64,000 bases of DNA, taken from Mesaphorura yosii. Its lineage: Eukaryota > Arthropoda > Collembola > Poduromorpha > Tullbergiidae. Where the stretch lies: assembly GCA_009869945.1 (NCBI GenBank), contig WIXG01000204.1:62001-126000 (forward strand), written 5' to 3'. This document shows, piece by piece, positions 9,184 to 20,647 of this stretch. The position numbers and the translations under genes are program-made. How positions within the stretch are numbered: the first letter of the stretch is position 1; each line of letters begins with the position of its first letter. The notes beneath the pieces are model-generated. The model was not told the DNA's origin. It saw nothing but the letters and a program-made list of their open reading frames with translations, and made no database searches.

Positions 9184-11151
9184 ATGAGACCCGCTTGCTT
9201 TTCCCGAATCTGGTTTCCGATCCTGGTGGTCGCCTTCACGACATTTTCAAACGGCATTAATTGCATCATAGAATTTGCACAGTCGAATTTACTGTCGGCG
9301 CTTTCATTAAATTCGGGACGCTGTCCCACTGTGATAACTCCTGGATTCAACCTATTGGATTCACAGGCCGGCGTTCCTTCCTCGACTCCTTTCGTAGCAT
9401 ACAATTTTAGAAAGGACTACAATTACACCCGTTTGTCGTTTCTGGACATGGAACAAAGCGAGCATGATCTGCTCCACAATTCAAGATGGAACGGAATTCG
9501 ATACGCCAAGCAGTGCTCACTGGCTGTCGTACGGATGGGTAGCTCGGGTGCTGAAGGAGCTGATCGGATAGTGAATGAGCTGCTGCACGCCAAAATGGTA
9601 CGACCTAGCAAAGACTACTTTCTGTTTACCGGCGCAGACTGGGCCGAACTGGCACGAGCTTTGACATTCTTCAAAGATCTCAAATTCAAGTATGGGCTCG
9701 TCATGCGAGCTGGCGACAAATCCTTTTTGACATCGACTCTTCCTGGCCAGCGTGGAATCCTCTCGCCTGACTGTAAATCCATCCTCAACGGAAGGCATTT
9801 GCAAATCAGTGCCGTTTATGGTCCACAAATGCTGCGAATTCATCCGGTGACAGAAACAAAAGGCCCCAACACCCCAAGCGGTGGAATTTACTACGACATG
9901 CTACTCGCTGCAAGTCAAATGCACAATTTCACATTCACAGTTCGTACATCTGGCTTCAACGGTGCCTCCGGATTCAAGCGAAATGGGAGCTGGTATGGGG
10001 CCGTTGGAGAGGTCTTTAATCGACAGGCTGATTTCACGGTGACTGCCGGTATAAGCGAGCCAAGAAACCACATTGTGGACCCGAGCGCGACGACGTGCTG
10101 GATCCGCCGCATTTTCTTCATTCAGCGACCCCCTCTGGCCACCAAGTGGACGGCTATCTTCAAACCACTCAGCGGTTTCGTTTGGGCCCTCACGATGGCG
10201 GCTGTCTTAGTTTCCCTTCCAATCTACTTCTACTGCGGTCGTGCTCTACGCGCGCACAACCCTCGGGCTCCGTCGCCGAAATGGTCCGCTTCTTGCGCTC
10301 TCTTCTATCGCATGGCTCTGGAGCAGTCGTACGGAAGAGAGGCGCGTGGAGTTCGCACTCGCTCGATCATTGCCATATGGGCGGCATTTTGGCTCGTGCT
10401 GACCACAAGTTACAGGTCGCAGCTCATCAATTTCCTGACGTTCGTCACGAGTGAGCCGGTCCCCACAACCCACGAGCAGCTCATTGCCGAGGGGTACAAA
10501 CTTTATTTCCGGTATTACGGAGGCATAGCGTACGAGTACTACCGAACCTCGCAGGTGGCCGTGCATCAGCAGCTGCACAAACGCGCTGTGTTGGTGAACG
10601 CCTCCTACGACTGCGTGGTATCCGCTGCTCTGTCGGAACGCTCGGCCTGTTTGGACTACGATGTTCATGGCAGTTATGCAGTGCTCACAAATGCGACGTT
10701 GTACCCTTTCGCCGCCACCTCGCCCGCTGCTCAACTGTTTGTCCGGTCATCCGATTTCAGTGTGCCCGTCATAATGCCTTGGTGCTTCCGGAAAGGGTCG
10801 CCTCTGCTGCAGTGCTTCGACGAGTTCATTCTGCAGGTGTTGGCGTCTGGCCTCTATGATCATTGGCTGTCTCGGGACTGGGCACGCAGTGCCGTGGTCG
10901 GTGCTCGCTGGTTGCGAACGCAGCAGAATTCTCCGATCGCCGAGCAGCTCGAGACCAGCTTTAGTAACATGGCGAAAAGTGCGAGAGCTTTGACTCTGCA
11001 GAGCCTGATGGGGCTCTGGTTCATTTTGTTGACCGGGCTCGGGATTGCGCTTCTGAGTTGGGTGGTGGAATTCGGCTGGAGCCGCCACTGTCTGCTTCTC
11101 GTCACCCGGAGTGATTGGAAAGACTGCTCACGAGTACAGGCTGAGCTTTGA
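9184..11151 (+). CDS. ionotropic receptor-like (divergent iGluR) channel, 655 aa, intronless
   Basis: A single exon from ATG 9184. A signal peptide covers residues 1-24. The ligand-binding region is about 25-325 and 420-605. The first membrane helix is near 329-347 (FVWALTMAAVLVSLPIYFY), followed by a pore-loop region. The third helix near 393-418 carries T-T-S-Y-R-S-Q-L-I-N-F-L-T, the counterpart of the iGluR SYTANLAAF gate. The last helix is near 608-630. There is no amino-terminal (LIVBP) domain, as in arthropod IRs. Expected to be a ligand-gated cation channel in chemosensory or other sensory membranes; the ligand is unknown. Confidence 0.85.
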   Translation: MRPACFSRIWFPILVVAFTTFSNGINCIIEFAQSNLLSALSLNSGRCPTVITPGFNLLDSQAGVPSSTPFVAYNFRKDYNYTRLSFLDMEQSEHDLLHNSRWNGIRYAKQCSLAVVRMGSSGAEGADRIVNELLHAKMVRPSKDYFLFTGADWAELARALTFFKDLKFKYGLVMRAGDKSFLTSTLPGQRGILSPDCKSILNGRHLQISAVYGPQMLRIHPVTETKGPNTPSGGIYYDMLLAASQMHNFTFTVRTSGFNGASGFKRNGSWYGAVGEVFNRQADFTVTAGISEPRNHIVDPSATTCWIRRIFFIQRPPLATKWTAIFKPLSGFVWALTMAAVLVSLPIYFYCGRALRAHNPRAPSPKWSASCALFYRMALEQSYGREARGVRTRSIIAIWAAFWLVLTTSYRSQLINFLTFVTSEPVPTTHEQLIAEGYKLYFRYYGGIAYEYYRTSQVAVHQQLHKRAVLVNASYDCVVSAALSERSACLDYDVHGSYAVLTNATLYPFAATSPAAQLFVRSSDFSVPVIMPWCFRKGSPLLQCFDEFILQVLASGLYDHWLSRDWARSAVVGARWLRTQQNSPIAEQLETSFSNMAKSARALTLQSLMGLWFILLTGLGIALLSWVVEFGWSRHCLLLVTRSDWKDCSRVQAEL

Positions 11152-12548
11152 AGGTCATACTACAGTCAAATGGCAAACAACAAATGCCGCAGAGTCGGCA
11201 TGGCAGAAGCTTTCAAGGCTATGTGTCATAGAAATTGGCATTTTGGACTCCAATCGAACTCTTGTCATTGTCAATTACTTCTCTCGAATCCATTACATTA
11301 ATTGAATGGAATTCTTTACTTTTACAACCGTAAACTAGCAAACTGGAAAATTTTCAAGGACGAGACAGTCAACTGAAATACAATGCAACCTTATCAGCAT
11401 ATTTTATTGCGCTGGTGCAAATCTCGCATGGTGCACGTATTTATGATTCCTTCCGTATTATACATCTTAAAGCAAATCGATGCTTGCAATTCTAAGCTCT
11501 TATTTTACTTGAAAATAAAAATGAGTTAAACTTTTAAAATGGATACACGAGTGTAAATTTTAAAATTATCTAAACTGTAGCTTGACGAAACAGAAATCAG
11601 ATGACGCAAATTACTCCTTGCATTTGTATTCATCAAACAAGCTATCAGGGCAAAGTCCAAAAGTACATTTTAGCCAGCACGTTTGCCCAGTACGCCTTTG
11701 CTTCAGAGCTGTCTGTTATTCCGTCAAAATGTCGCCGTCGACGTCAAACTCTTGCTGGCTCACGTTAATTAAGAGGTGCATTCACATTCTGCAATGACAG
11801 GCTTGACGAAAGACAGCCAGACGGTCCTTCATGGACGCGTGATTGTGAATACGCATTGCTGGATTATGCTAACAACAATTTGAATATGTCTCTATACGGT
11901 ACGGCCGCACATGCGGCAGGTTTAACAAAGCTACATTTCGTCAGGTAATAATAATAACTTGTCTCATCCGTATTTGATCGTTTTCAACTTCCGCTGGAAA
12001 GACATACGGACGGTGTGCTGTTGCCGTTGTCAATTTCGAAAGGAAGGCCATGGATCATCACACAGTTTTGGTTTTGCGTATATTATTATATTCATTTCAT
12101 ACGTCCATCCGTCCATGCCTTGCCCATTGTGCTGTTTGTTGCTTTGTGTCGGGCAGCAACAGTTCTCTGTTCCACTCTATCAAACTCGTGATGAGCTCAT
12201 AACACAATGCTAATGCTCCACGGCGATGCGGTGGTTGATTGGTATTCAGGGTGTGTTGCGTTGCAGCTTCCAACGTCATTACAAAAGATACGTAGACACA
12301 ATCTCGGAGTCCAGACGCGGTGAAGAGCCCGTCTGGTTGGCGCGTGTGTCCGCAAATTATCAATCGAACATGCACTCTGAGCATACTTCTACAGTTGTCT
12401 GCCGCCTACCGCTGTCTTAATTTTGGATGGACTCAACCGTGAACAAAGGTAGTCGTAAAATCCAAGTTCAAGCCAAAGAATAAAACGCAGTTCGAAGCCT
12501 GGCTGCCGAGACTGCTTGATAGTCGCCAGTAGCAAGTAGCCAGTAGCC
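11152..12548. other. intergenic, no gene recognised
   Basis: It begins with the receptor 3' UTR (AATAAA at 11514-11519). Short ORFs in 11582-12667 lack domain character, splice partners or good starts. The end is the 5' UTR of the alkaline phosphatase. Confidence 0.45.
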
Positions 12549-14376
12549 ATGAGGTTCCTTTCAGTGATTATGCTGCTCTGGCTGAGCGCTTCGGGCGCCA
12601 CTGCCCTACCACAAACCACACGAGCGCCAGGGAAACCGCCTTTTACCGTTGATCCAGCTCTTGGCATTTATTCGCACTCGCCTCCGCTGGACCGGTCCAA
12701 ACTCGAGTCGGCAGATCACTGGATTCAGTCCGCGACCAGGTCTCTGCGACAGAAGCTGAGTGAGGACGTTCTGCGGACCAGGGCCAAGAATGTTATCATG
12801 TTTCTTGGTGACGGAATGAGCGTGTCCACCGTAACCGCAGGGCGGATCTACAAGGGCCAGATGGAGGGTCTCCCTTTCGGAGAAGAGGCCCAGTTGCACA
12901 TGGACTCATTTCCGTACGCGGGCACGTCGAAGGTAATTATTGCATTATGTATTATTATGTAAGATTTGAGTTTGAGCGAGTCTGATCTGAACGTACTTTC
13001 TGGTACAGACGTACTGCGCAGACTACCAAACCGCCGACTCCGCCTGCAGCTCTACGGCGTACCTCTGCGGCTCCAAGGCCAACGTGAAGACGATCGGTGT
13101 GAGCCCGACCGTCCTCGTCGACGACTGCGCTGGGCAGATAAATGAAGCCAACCATGTGTCGTCAATTCTGGCGTGGGCCCAGGCGGCCGGCATGTCGACA
13201 GGCATCGTCACAACAACGACGGTCACTCACGCTAGTCCCGCCGGAGCCTACGCACACGTCGCGAACCGTGACTGGGAGAACGACAGGAAGGTGCAAGAGT
13301 CGAAACGGAGCTCGGACCAGTGCGATGATATTGCGGAGCAGCTCGTGCTGCGTGAACCAGGCCGGAACATTAACGTGATCCTGGGCGGTGGGCGCACGCA
13401 CTTTTTGCACGAGGGCGTGCGAGACCCGGAGACGGGAGCTGCCGGGTCCCGAAACGACAGCAAGAACTTGATTCAGGATTGGATCGACGACAAGGCATGG
13501 TCGAAGCAGGCACCGGCGGAGTACGTGTTGACACGGAATCAGCTGCTTGCTGTGAACACCACGCGGACGAAATTCCTCTTGGGCCTCTTCGCCGAGAGCC
13601 ATGTAACCTATGCTGATGAACAACCAGCGAATAACGATCCCAGTCTTGCCGAAATGACTCGCGTGGCAGTAGAAATACTGAGCAAGAACCCAAAGGGCTT
13701 CTTCTTGTTCGTGGAGGGCGGACGCATCGACCACGCTCACCACGACAACCTCGGGCGACGGGCGCTGGCCGAGACGCTGCAGTTTGACGAAGCCATTGCC
13801 GTCGCTGACAACGCGACGTCCGACAGGGACACGCTGATCGTCATCACGGCGGACCACTCGCACGCCTTCACAATGGCCGGTTACTCCTGGCGAGGAAATT
13901 CGATTCTGGGCTTTGCCAGTAGCGCAGCCGACTCGGAAACGTCGGACGGATTGCCGTACACTACAATCTCGTATGTCAACGGAAATTCTGGCGTGAAACC
14001 TCCGCAGTTGGTGGGAGGCCACTGCGTCCGGGCGGATCCGAGCAAAGAGTCCATATTTGGACTGACGTACTACCACACGGCGTATGTGCCCATGAAGAAG
14101 AAGGCGAACCACGCCGGTGAAGATGTGCTCATCCTCGCAAAAGGGCCGTGGGCACATTTGCTCAGTGGTGTCAACGAACAGAGCTTCATTCCTCACGCCA
14201 TGGGCTTCGCCGCCTGCATAAACCCGAATGGTCTTCATTCATGCGACCATGACGAGCGTCACGGCGGGCCTTTCAATCGAAGCAAAGCGAGTCTCAGGAG
14301 AGCGGCGGAGCCTTCATTAGTCACTGCTTTGGTAGTATTACTCAGCATGCACGTGCTTCGCGAAAGGCACACGTGA
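12549..14376 (+). CDS. alkaline phosphatase, GPI-anchored type, 583 aa
   Basis: Two exons, 12549-12932 and 13009-14376, joined in phase 0 (AAG|GTAATT ... tggtacag). A signal peptide covers residues 1-19. The metal-site motif F-L-G-D-G-M-S is near residue 87. The nucleophile motif T-A-D-S-A lies at the start of exon 2, followed by S-T-A-Y-L-C-G. Later come G-G-R-I-D-H-A-H-H, T-A-D-H-S-H-A-F and H-A-G-E-D-V, so all zinc and magnesium ligand blocks are present. The C-terminus is a hydrophobic stretch (SLVTALVVLLSMHVL) ending five residues before the stop, as in GPI-attachment signals. It should be an active ectoenzyme of the outer membrane leaflet. AATAAA at 14425-14430. Confidence 0.95.
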
Positions 14377-15892
14377 TTCATTCCAATTTTGACAGTGATG
14401 CCTTTATAATTTTAGATTCAATGTAATAAAATTTAATGTCAGTCAATATTCCATGACTGCTGAGTAGAAGTCCAATATATATTAATCATTACTCAAACAA
14501 GAACGAAGACAAAAGAGATGCACATAACTGCATGTTATGTATCCCGTACGTGGTGGTTAGAATCTCGTAAAAACAGAAAGAAACTTGAAATGGCTTGAAG
14601 TCGTGTTGATGGTGCGGCAATCTCATTTATACAACGAGATCGTGGTGTACCGGGTCACGCAGCTGCTCACCTGCTTGAATCCTTCCTGATAGTACTTGCA
14701 TGGCGTCATTTCATCATTCCATAATAGTACTTTGTATAGTATATTCATTTGAATGTTGGATTATGTTGCGATTAAACTAAACATAGGTCACCCCGCAATG
14801 AACTCCCCATTGAGCTCAAAATAGCCCAAGGACCACCCCGGTTCAGTACCATGTAAATTAATTGGATTCAGTGATGAGAACATATTTCTTCAATGATGGA
14901 CACGGTCACTTACTTTAACGTTAGCTGACAATCATTTGAACCTACAGCCAGACTTAAGTCATTGCGGCAAGATTAATATAATGGGTCGTTCCTAACATAT
15001 ATCCAGGAAATTATGGTCTGCAACTGTCACTGAAAATGGCAACCAATGAACGAACAAGTTTGGTCTCCACACAGTGCATTTTTTGCACGAATGATGAATG
15101 ATATAGACGACCAACAGAAGCTGTGTTTTAGGTACCGTAAAATAACATCATTTTCAGTTACCCCTAGGAGCTGCTTATGAAATTGCGTACTTCCTTAATA
15201 TAAAAAAATATATACGCTTAGCCAAGATAGATGGCGTTTTACTAAGGTTATACTCATGCTATAGATGGTGCTGTTATCGACTGCATGCTGTCTTCAATCA
15301 ACTAAAATATGCAAGTAAATTTTCATTTGTAAATAATTCCTCACTAGGAAAACTGCATGGCGTCCACGGAGGGCTTGTGGTTTGTACAGAGTGAGCACCA
15401 GAGCCGTATACTTTAAGCAGGCAAGGTTCAGCAATGCATTACAGTATTATTGATACTGCAAAAATCGAGAGTGCAAAAAATACAGCTTCTGTTGGTCGTC
15501 TTTTTCATTCATCACACGAATAAGCATTTCCCGTGTTTTTGACTGATTTGATCTCTTACGTATGCAGAGCCTGAATCGAACTTGTTTCTCTACACGTGGA
15601 GCTGTTGATCCAGCCCCGTGTCCCCGTCATTAGCGAACTGTTATGCTGCGTGTCGTCCCAATGTTTATACGTGAATTCATGTTTTTCTCTCAACGTGTTT
15701 CCGGCGAACCTTGAGTCTTGTTTTTCTCCAGGTCAGCCAAACTCTGTGGCTGGTCACGCCGACAGGATGCTCCAAGCGGTCTGTGGTTGGTTCTTTGCCC
15801 CCCAAAATGAATAAATGTGGGTGCTCGCTTGATTATCTTCACTTTTTGTACATTCATTGAAATACAAGTGAAACAGAGAAATCTACCGGACA
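14377..15892. other. 1.5 kb without a gene; contains an inverted repeat
   Basis: No credible coding frame. The inverted repeat at 15091-15516 is listed separately. The last ~300 bases are probably the promoter and 5' UTR of the mucin-like gene. Confidence 0.5.
15091..15516. repeat. inverted repeat with ~40-bp arms, MITE-like or hairpin
   Basis: The left arm (about 15091-15130) and the reverse complement of the right arm (about 15477-15516) share a perfect core agacgaccaacagaagctgt. Flanking similarity (gatgaatga on one side, tttt on the other) extends the match to about 40 bp. About 345 bp lie between the arms, with no ORF. The size fits a miniature inverted-repeat element, but I found no clear target-site duplication. 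Confidence 0.55.
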
Positions 15893-18800
15893 ATGTTAAG
15901 CCTCTCAGCGTGTCTCCTGGTTTTTCTTGGTGTGCTCGGGATTGGAGCCCGAGCCGAAGAAGGAGATGTCATCGCAACAGGAACTGCAAATATGAGCCAG
16001 TGGCAGAGTGCATCATCCCAGAGGTTTACGCAGAGCTCCCAGTCTTCCAGCTCCAATATGTACATGAGCGAATCGGTCTTCGGTGATGGAACGTCTGACC
16101 GGGGGTTCAACCTGCCCGTCATGGAACAAACCACAGACGTTGGCGCGGGTGAACTTGGTGACGATGCCAGCGATGGCGGAGCGCCAGCACAGCCTGCAGC
16201 CATTTCTCAAGGTCAAGACGGGGGCGGATTGAAGAAGATGGGTGAAGAGGGCCAGGATCTGCCCCTGACAGTTGAAACTAAACCCGAAAATGTGAACAAA
16301 AGCTTGGTCGTGCCACCACCAGCTGACATTGAAAAAGCTGATAAACCACCCAAACAGGCAGAATCATCCGCTGGAGCAGAATCGAAAAAAATCGCAGTGG
16401 CTGGCGGAGAGACAACGACGGCAGCAAGTGCACCTGCAACAGCAGGCCCTCCTCCACCTGATCCTGTGGCTGAGGCTACACCAGGAACGACAGCACCTGA
16501 GGCGCCTCCTACGACTATGAATGCCCCTGAAGCTGTGACTGGTGCCCCGGGTACGCACATGGGACGCGGAATGATCTACGAAACAACTGAGAAACAACCC
16601 GAAAACTCAGAACCCGCGTCTGGAGCAGAGTCATCAAATAGCGACATGGCTGGTGGAGAGAAAACAGCATCTGAAAATGTGTCAACTTCCCAGCCTTCTC
16701 CTGACGCCTCTCCCGATGAGACCCGGACCAGTGTTCCGAATGACGCTGCAACGTCTGGAGCGCCCGCCGACAACTCGCCCACCGGAAACGAGGAGGATTT
16801 GAAGGATGGCATCGCAGCGGCTGACATGGCGAGTTCTGCTCCTCCTGAGTCTGCGGCAGATGGGGGAGAACCAGCGGCAGCTCCTGAAGAGGTTCCTTCC
16901 CCACCGGGCGGCCCTAAACCTGGAAGCGAACAAATGGGACGAGGATTGCGAATGAGCCAACTGATCAAGGAATCAACTGACGAAACACCCGACGAGCCAG
17001 AACCGTCACCATCGGCTGGAGCAAAAGCAACAGATACCGAAGGGGCTGGCGAAGGGAAAATTAAACCTCTGGCGGACGATGGCACAGACAGCTCGGGCAG
17101 TTCTCCTCCTGCGGCTGTGACTGAGACTGAAGACGCAACGCCAGCCCCTGAGGAGTTCCCTTCGAATTCCACCTCTGATGACTCAGTACCTGGGAACGCC
17201 ACTGGGCAAACGGGACGAGGATTGCTGGGTATGAACTTATCAATGCATTGTGGCTTCGTAGCCAAGGACATCTAACCCCATTTGCCTAATTTACCTTTCA
17301 TTTATTCACAGATCTCAACCTCAACTTGTTTGGCGGGCGTGGACGTCAACAAAGACGTCGTAGACCAACTTATCAGAAGGTGAGAGCGTACTCAGAAGAT
17401 GACGACGACGATAGAAGAAGCGAAGAGCGAAGGCCCAGGAAGAAACCAAAGGAGAGCAAGCCCACGGGCACCAGGGCTCCGGCTCTTACCATAAACTACG
17501 ACATCTGCAAAAGTGGCACCAAGCCAGAGCCGGTGAAGCGAGTGTACCACTACAGCTTCAAAACGGCCAGCGGAGAGACGCGTTTCTACAACGAAACCCA
17601 CATTTTCCCTCTGCGACCCGTCTACTACGTGCTCTGGTTCCAACCGTCCACGTACGGTGCGGTGCAGTTCATTCGTGTGCGGAAGTACGTGCTGCCACCA
17701 CCAACAAAATTTGGAAAAGCGGCCGAGGGCAAGGCAACTTTTCCTCCGGGCCAAAATCCACCGTTGAGATTCTACCGTGCCACTTCTGCCGTGCCGTCTG
17801 ACCCGCCCGCCTGTGACGTGATCGAAGTCGGGAAGTTGGCATCGTTCAACTTTAACCAGCGCTTCGCCTACACTCATATGTACGGTAAAAGCTTCGTGAC
17901 TTGGATTCAGGCCCAGAATGGAAGCATGTCACCTGGGACAGCAGACGCCTTGCAAGACGAGCTGAAAGACTACTGGGTGAGGGCATTCAACACAAAGCGG
18001 GATGACAACAAACTCTGGAAGAACGTTCGTGCGGCAGAGGACGCGGAGGAGGCTACCAAGCAAGAAATATCGAGCATAAAGGAGGGCAAGGAGCCTGACA
18101 CAAGCAAGCCACCTCACATGCCAGACGGAGGTCAGTTCATTGCCATCAATGACGTGTACTCGGAGGGAGAAGGCGCTCCGAATACGGAGGGGACGCAGGG
18201 AGGCACTAGAGAAGCGACCGTCAGCAATACCTCAGCCGAATCTGCTACCACCACTAAAGCTGTGACGTCAACATCAACGTCCACGTCAGTTCCGGCAACT
18301 GAAAGGACTCAGCTTCCAGCCACGACCACAACAGTTGAAACCAAACCGGAGACGGTTGACGCAATCACACCAGCGGCAACAGAAACAGTAGCCGTGGCGG
18401 TGGCGCCAACCGAACAGTCGGAACCATCAACAAATTCAACAGCGTCAGCAGCCAAGGAAGTGACGAGTGAAGCGGAAGTTACTGACACAAATGAGCTTTC
18501 GTCTAATGCATCTGTGTCTGTCGTTTCGACTGAACCTTCAGCGAGGGCTTCGGACGAAACTGTAACTGAGACGGCAACACCTGATGCGGGAGTGGCTGGG
18601 ACAGAGAACTTTCTTCCTGCCTCTACGACAGCGGCTGGAGGAACGGCAGGAGGCGATGGCTCTAGTCCGCAGCCTGAGGCCAGTCCGATCACAGCAGACA
18701 CTGCTGAAGAAGCTTCAAGCCCTGCGGGGACAGAAGCTGCGATTCCAACTGGGGGAGGTGTTGAGGTTACTACGAACAATGCAGTCGGCGACGATTCATC

Positions 18801-20085
18801 TCCAGCTCCCACCGCATCGGTTCCTAAGGAGTCTGTATCGGATGCAAAGATAAATGACCCTACGCCTGCTCAAGTAGCGAGTGAGCCGCCTTCCGTTGAA
18901 TCCACTAGCCAATCAGCAGCAGCAGCGGGCGATGCTTCTTCAGCTACAGTGGAGGTTCCGGCAGATACCCAACCTTCAACCGACGGGGGCGCGTCCAGCT
19001 CACCTCCTGAAGCATCGGTCGCTATAGAACCCATCACTCAGGCGCCTGCTCCAGCGGCAGAAGCGACAGAATCCTCGCCGGTCCCTCAAGCCAACGTTGG
19101 AGACCAGACGACTGAGTCCACGCCCACGCAGGAGTCAGCGACAACTGAACAGACGTCCAGCACAATGATGAAGCCGATCAACCTGCTCGTGCTCGCTGAC
19201 GCATCGGAGAAACCAGTCATCGAGTCCACACAGCGAAGCGAGTCGGGACCGGGAACTGGTGACGGGGTCTACTCGAACGGGACAGACGTATCCTCCAGTT
19301 CACCGAATCCGGTACCGGTACAGGAGTCCGGTGCCACAGCTGGCCTTAGAAGATTTCTGGCTCAATTGCTTCGATTGGCAGCAACTCGCGCGGCAGCAAA
19401 GAAGAAAAGCATGGCCACAGCAGTGGCAGTGGCAACACTGAGCCCGAAAAGCCTGAAGGCAGGACGCCCCAAAGCCGTACAGAAGGAGCTTCAGGAGAAG
19501 AAGAAGACACATAAGAAAGTAGTCACTCACCCGAACGTTGGGACTGCTGCACTGCTTGGGTGGTCTATTAATAAGAGCAACCTACCTCAGTCTTCCAGAA
19601 AGCGAGCATCAAAGGCAATGGCACGCCAACGCGTCGGTGACAGTGACAAGTACTTCTTCTACGGATACGGACACGGGACCGACGACCACTACGAGCCGTA
19701 CGATTATTACGACTACGGCCCAAGAGACAACTATGAGGATTACGATCCTTACGCCTACTACGATTACTACTGGGATCCTGAACCCCGAGCCGACTATGAC
19801 TACGACCGGGACTACGGCGGCTACGGAGTTCCAGCACCACAGCGAGAAAACGTTCAGCCATATGCGCCGCCGTCTGGCGGCAGTGGCATTGATAGCAGTG
19901 CCGTTTTGAAGGGCATGTACATCAAACTAAAGAGTGACGGAGCAGGAGATAAGGCCAGGACCGCCAAGGGCACCAAGGCGAAGAAAAGAGCTTCCCCTAA
20001 ACCGCACAGCACCGCACCACGGCCCGACGCCCGCGCAACCCGTGCCCAAAAACCAAGAAGCATTGCGCGATCGGATGAGTCGTAG
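15893..20085 (+). CDS. large secreted mucin-like protein with orphan globular domain and Tyr/Asp-rich tail, 1369 aa
   Basis: Two exons, 15893-17228 and 17312-20085, joined in phase 1 (G|GTATGA ... tattcacag). A signal peptide covers residues 1-21. Residues ~22-440 are Ala/Pro/Glu/Thr/Ser-rich, with three copies of an M/T-G-R-G motif at residues 223, 348 and 440, each after a related acidic block. After a basic, then Asp-rich linker comes a hydrophobic, aromatic-rich stretch (about residues 490-660, motifs NYDICKSG and YYVLWFQPSTYGAVQF) that should fold but matches no family I know. Then follow ~430 residues of Thr/Ser/Ala/Pro repeats, a Lys-rich segment, a Tyr/Asp-rich block (genomic ~19650-19850) and a basic tail. 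This suggests a cuticle, adhesive or mucus matrix protein; the role is inferred from composition only. AATAAA at 20148-20153. Confidence 0.8.
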
Positions 20086-20257
20086 TACAATATACGCTAA
20101 ACGGTTGCTCAATGACAATATTAATTCTGTTGAATATAAATGACAGTAATAAAGGATTGAGTTTATTCACAAAACGTACACAAATTCACAACCATGTAAA
20201 TGTAAATTGGAGAGCTGATGAATCCGAACTACTTGATGAATTAAATCGAGGACCGAT

Positions 20258-20647
20258 TTATTTGAAGACGTCGGGCGACTCTTTGCTCACTTTTTCGTCC
20301 TCGAACGTGACCGTCTTCGGGCGCTGGCGAGGGAGCGTGGCCGAGTAGGGAAACGCGCTTCCATTCCCGTTGCTGTTGGTGTAGACAGGAAACGGGCCGC
20401 TCCCACCGACACCGACGCCCGGCACGAAGAGTTCGCTGAGAGCCATGCATTTCGGGACAAAATATTCGTCCGCCCCACTGCCCATTCCCACACCCATGCC
20501 CATGCCCATTGCTTTGGTGGGCGTGCCGTGGCCTTGCAGTGTGTCCATATGAATGTCGTCCGTCGTAGTACTCGCGCCACCGCCAATGTGATTGCTTCCC
20601 AGCGCCATCTTGTCCCCAGGCGCGTGTGGCGCCCCGTTCCCGTCTAG
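20258..20647 (-). other. in-frame extension after the K2P stop codon, 129 codons
   Basis: Directly after TGA 20650-20648 the same frame stays open for 129 codons to TAA at 20260-20258. The bases after the stop are CTAG, giving UGA-CUA-G. The extension is Gly/Met/Pro-rich with a Lys/Glu-rich end (KTVTFEDEKVSKESPDVFK). It would become a longer cytoplasmic tail if the stop is read through. Removing the only candidate mini-intron around the stop (26 bp) would shift to another frame, so simple splicing does not join this tail to the channel. Confidence 0.5.

Noticed and set aside
10246..10734. 162-codon minus-strand frame inside the ionotropic receptor
   Set aside because: Antisense shadow of a GC-rich coding exon; no start context or domain.
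13162..14238. 358-codon minus-strand frame in the alkaline phosphatase
   Set aside because: Mirror of the real exon caused by its codon bias; Arg/Val-rich with no known fold.
16576..17271. 231-codon minus-strand Ser/Gly/Ala frame
   Set aside because: Reverse complement of the low-complexity mucin-like exon.
20622..20647. Mini-intron GTACC...CTAG removing the K2P stop
   Set aside because: Only 26 bp, below usual spliceosomal size, and it would shift into a different frame from the protein-like extension.
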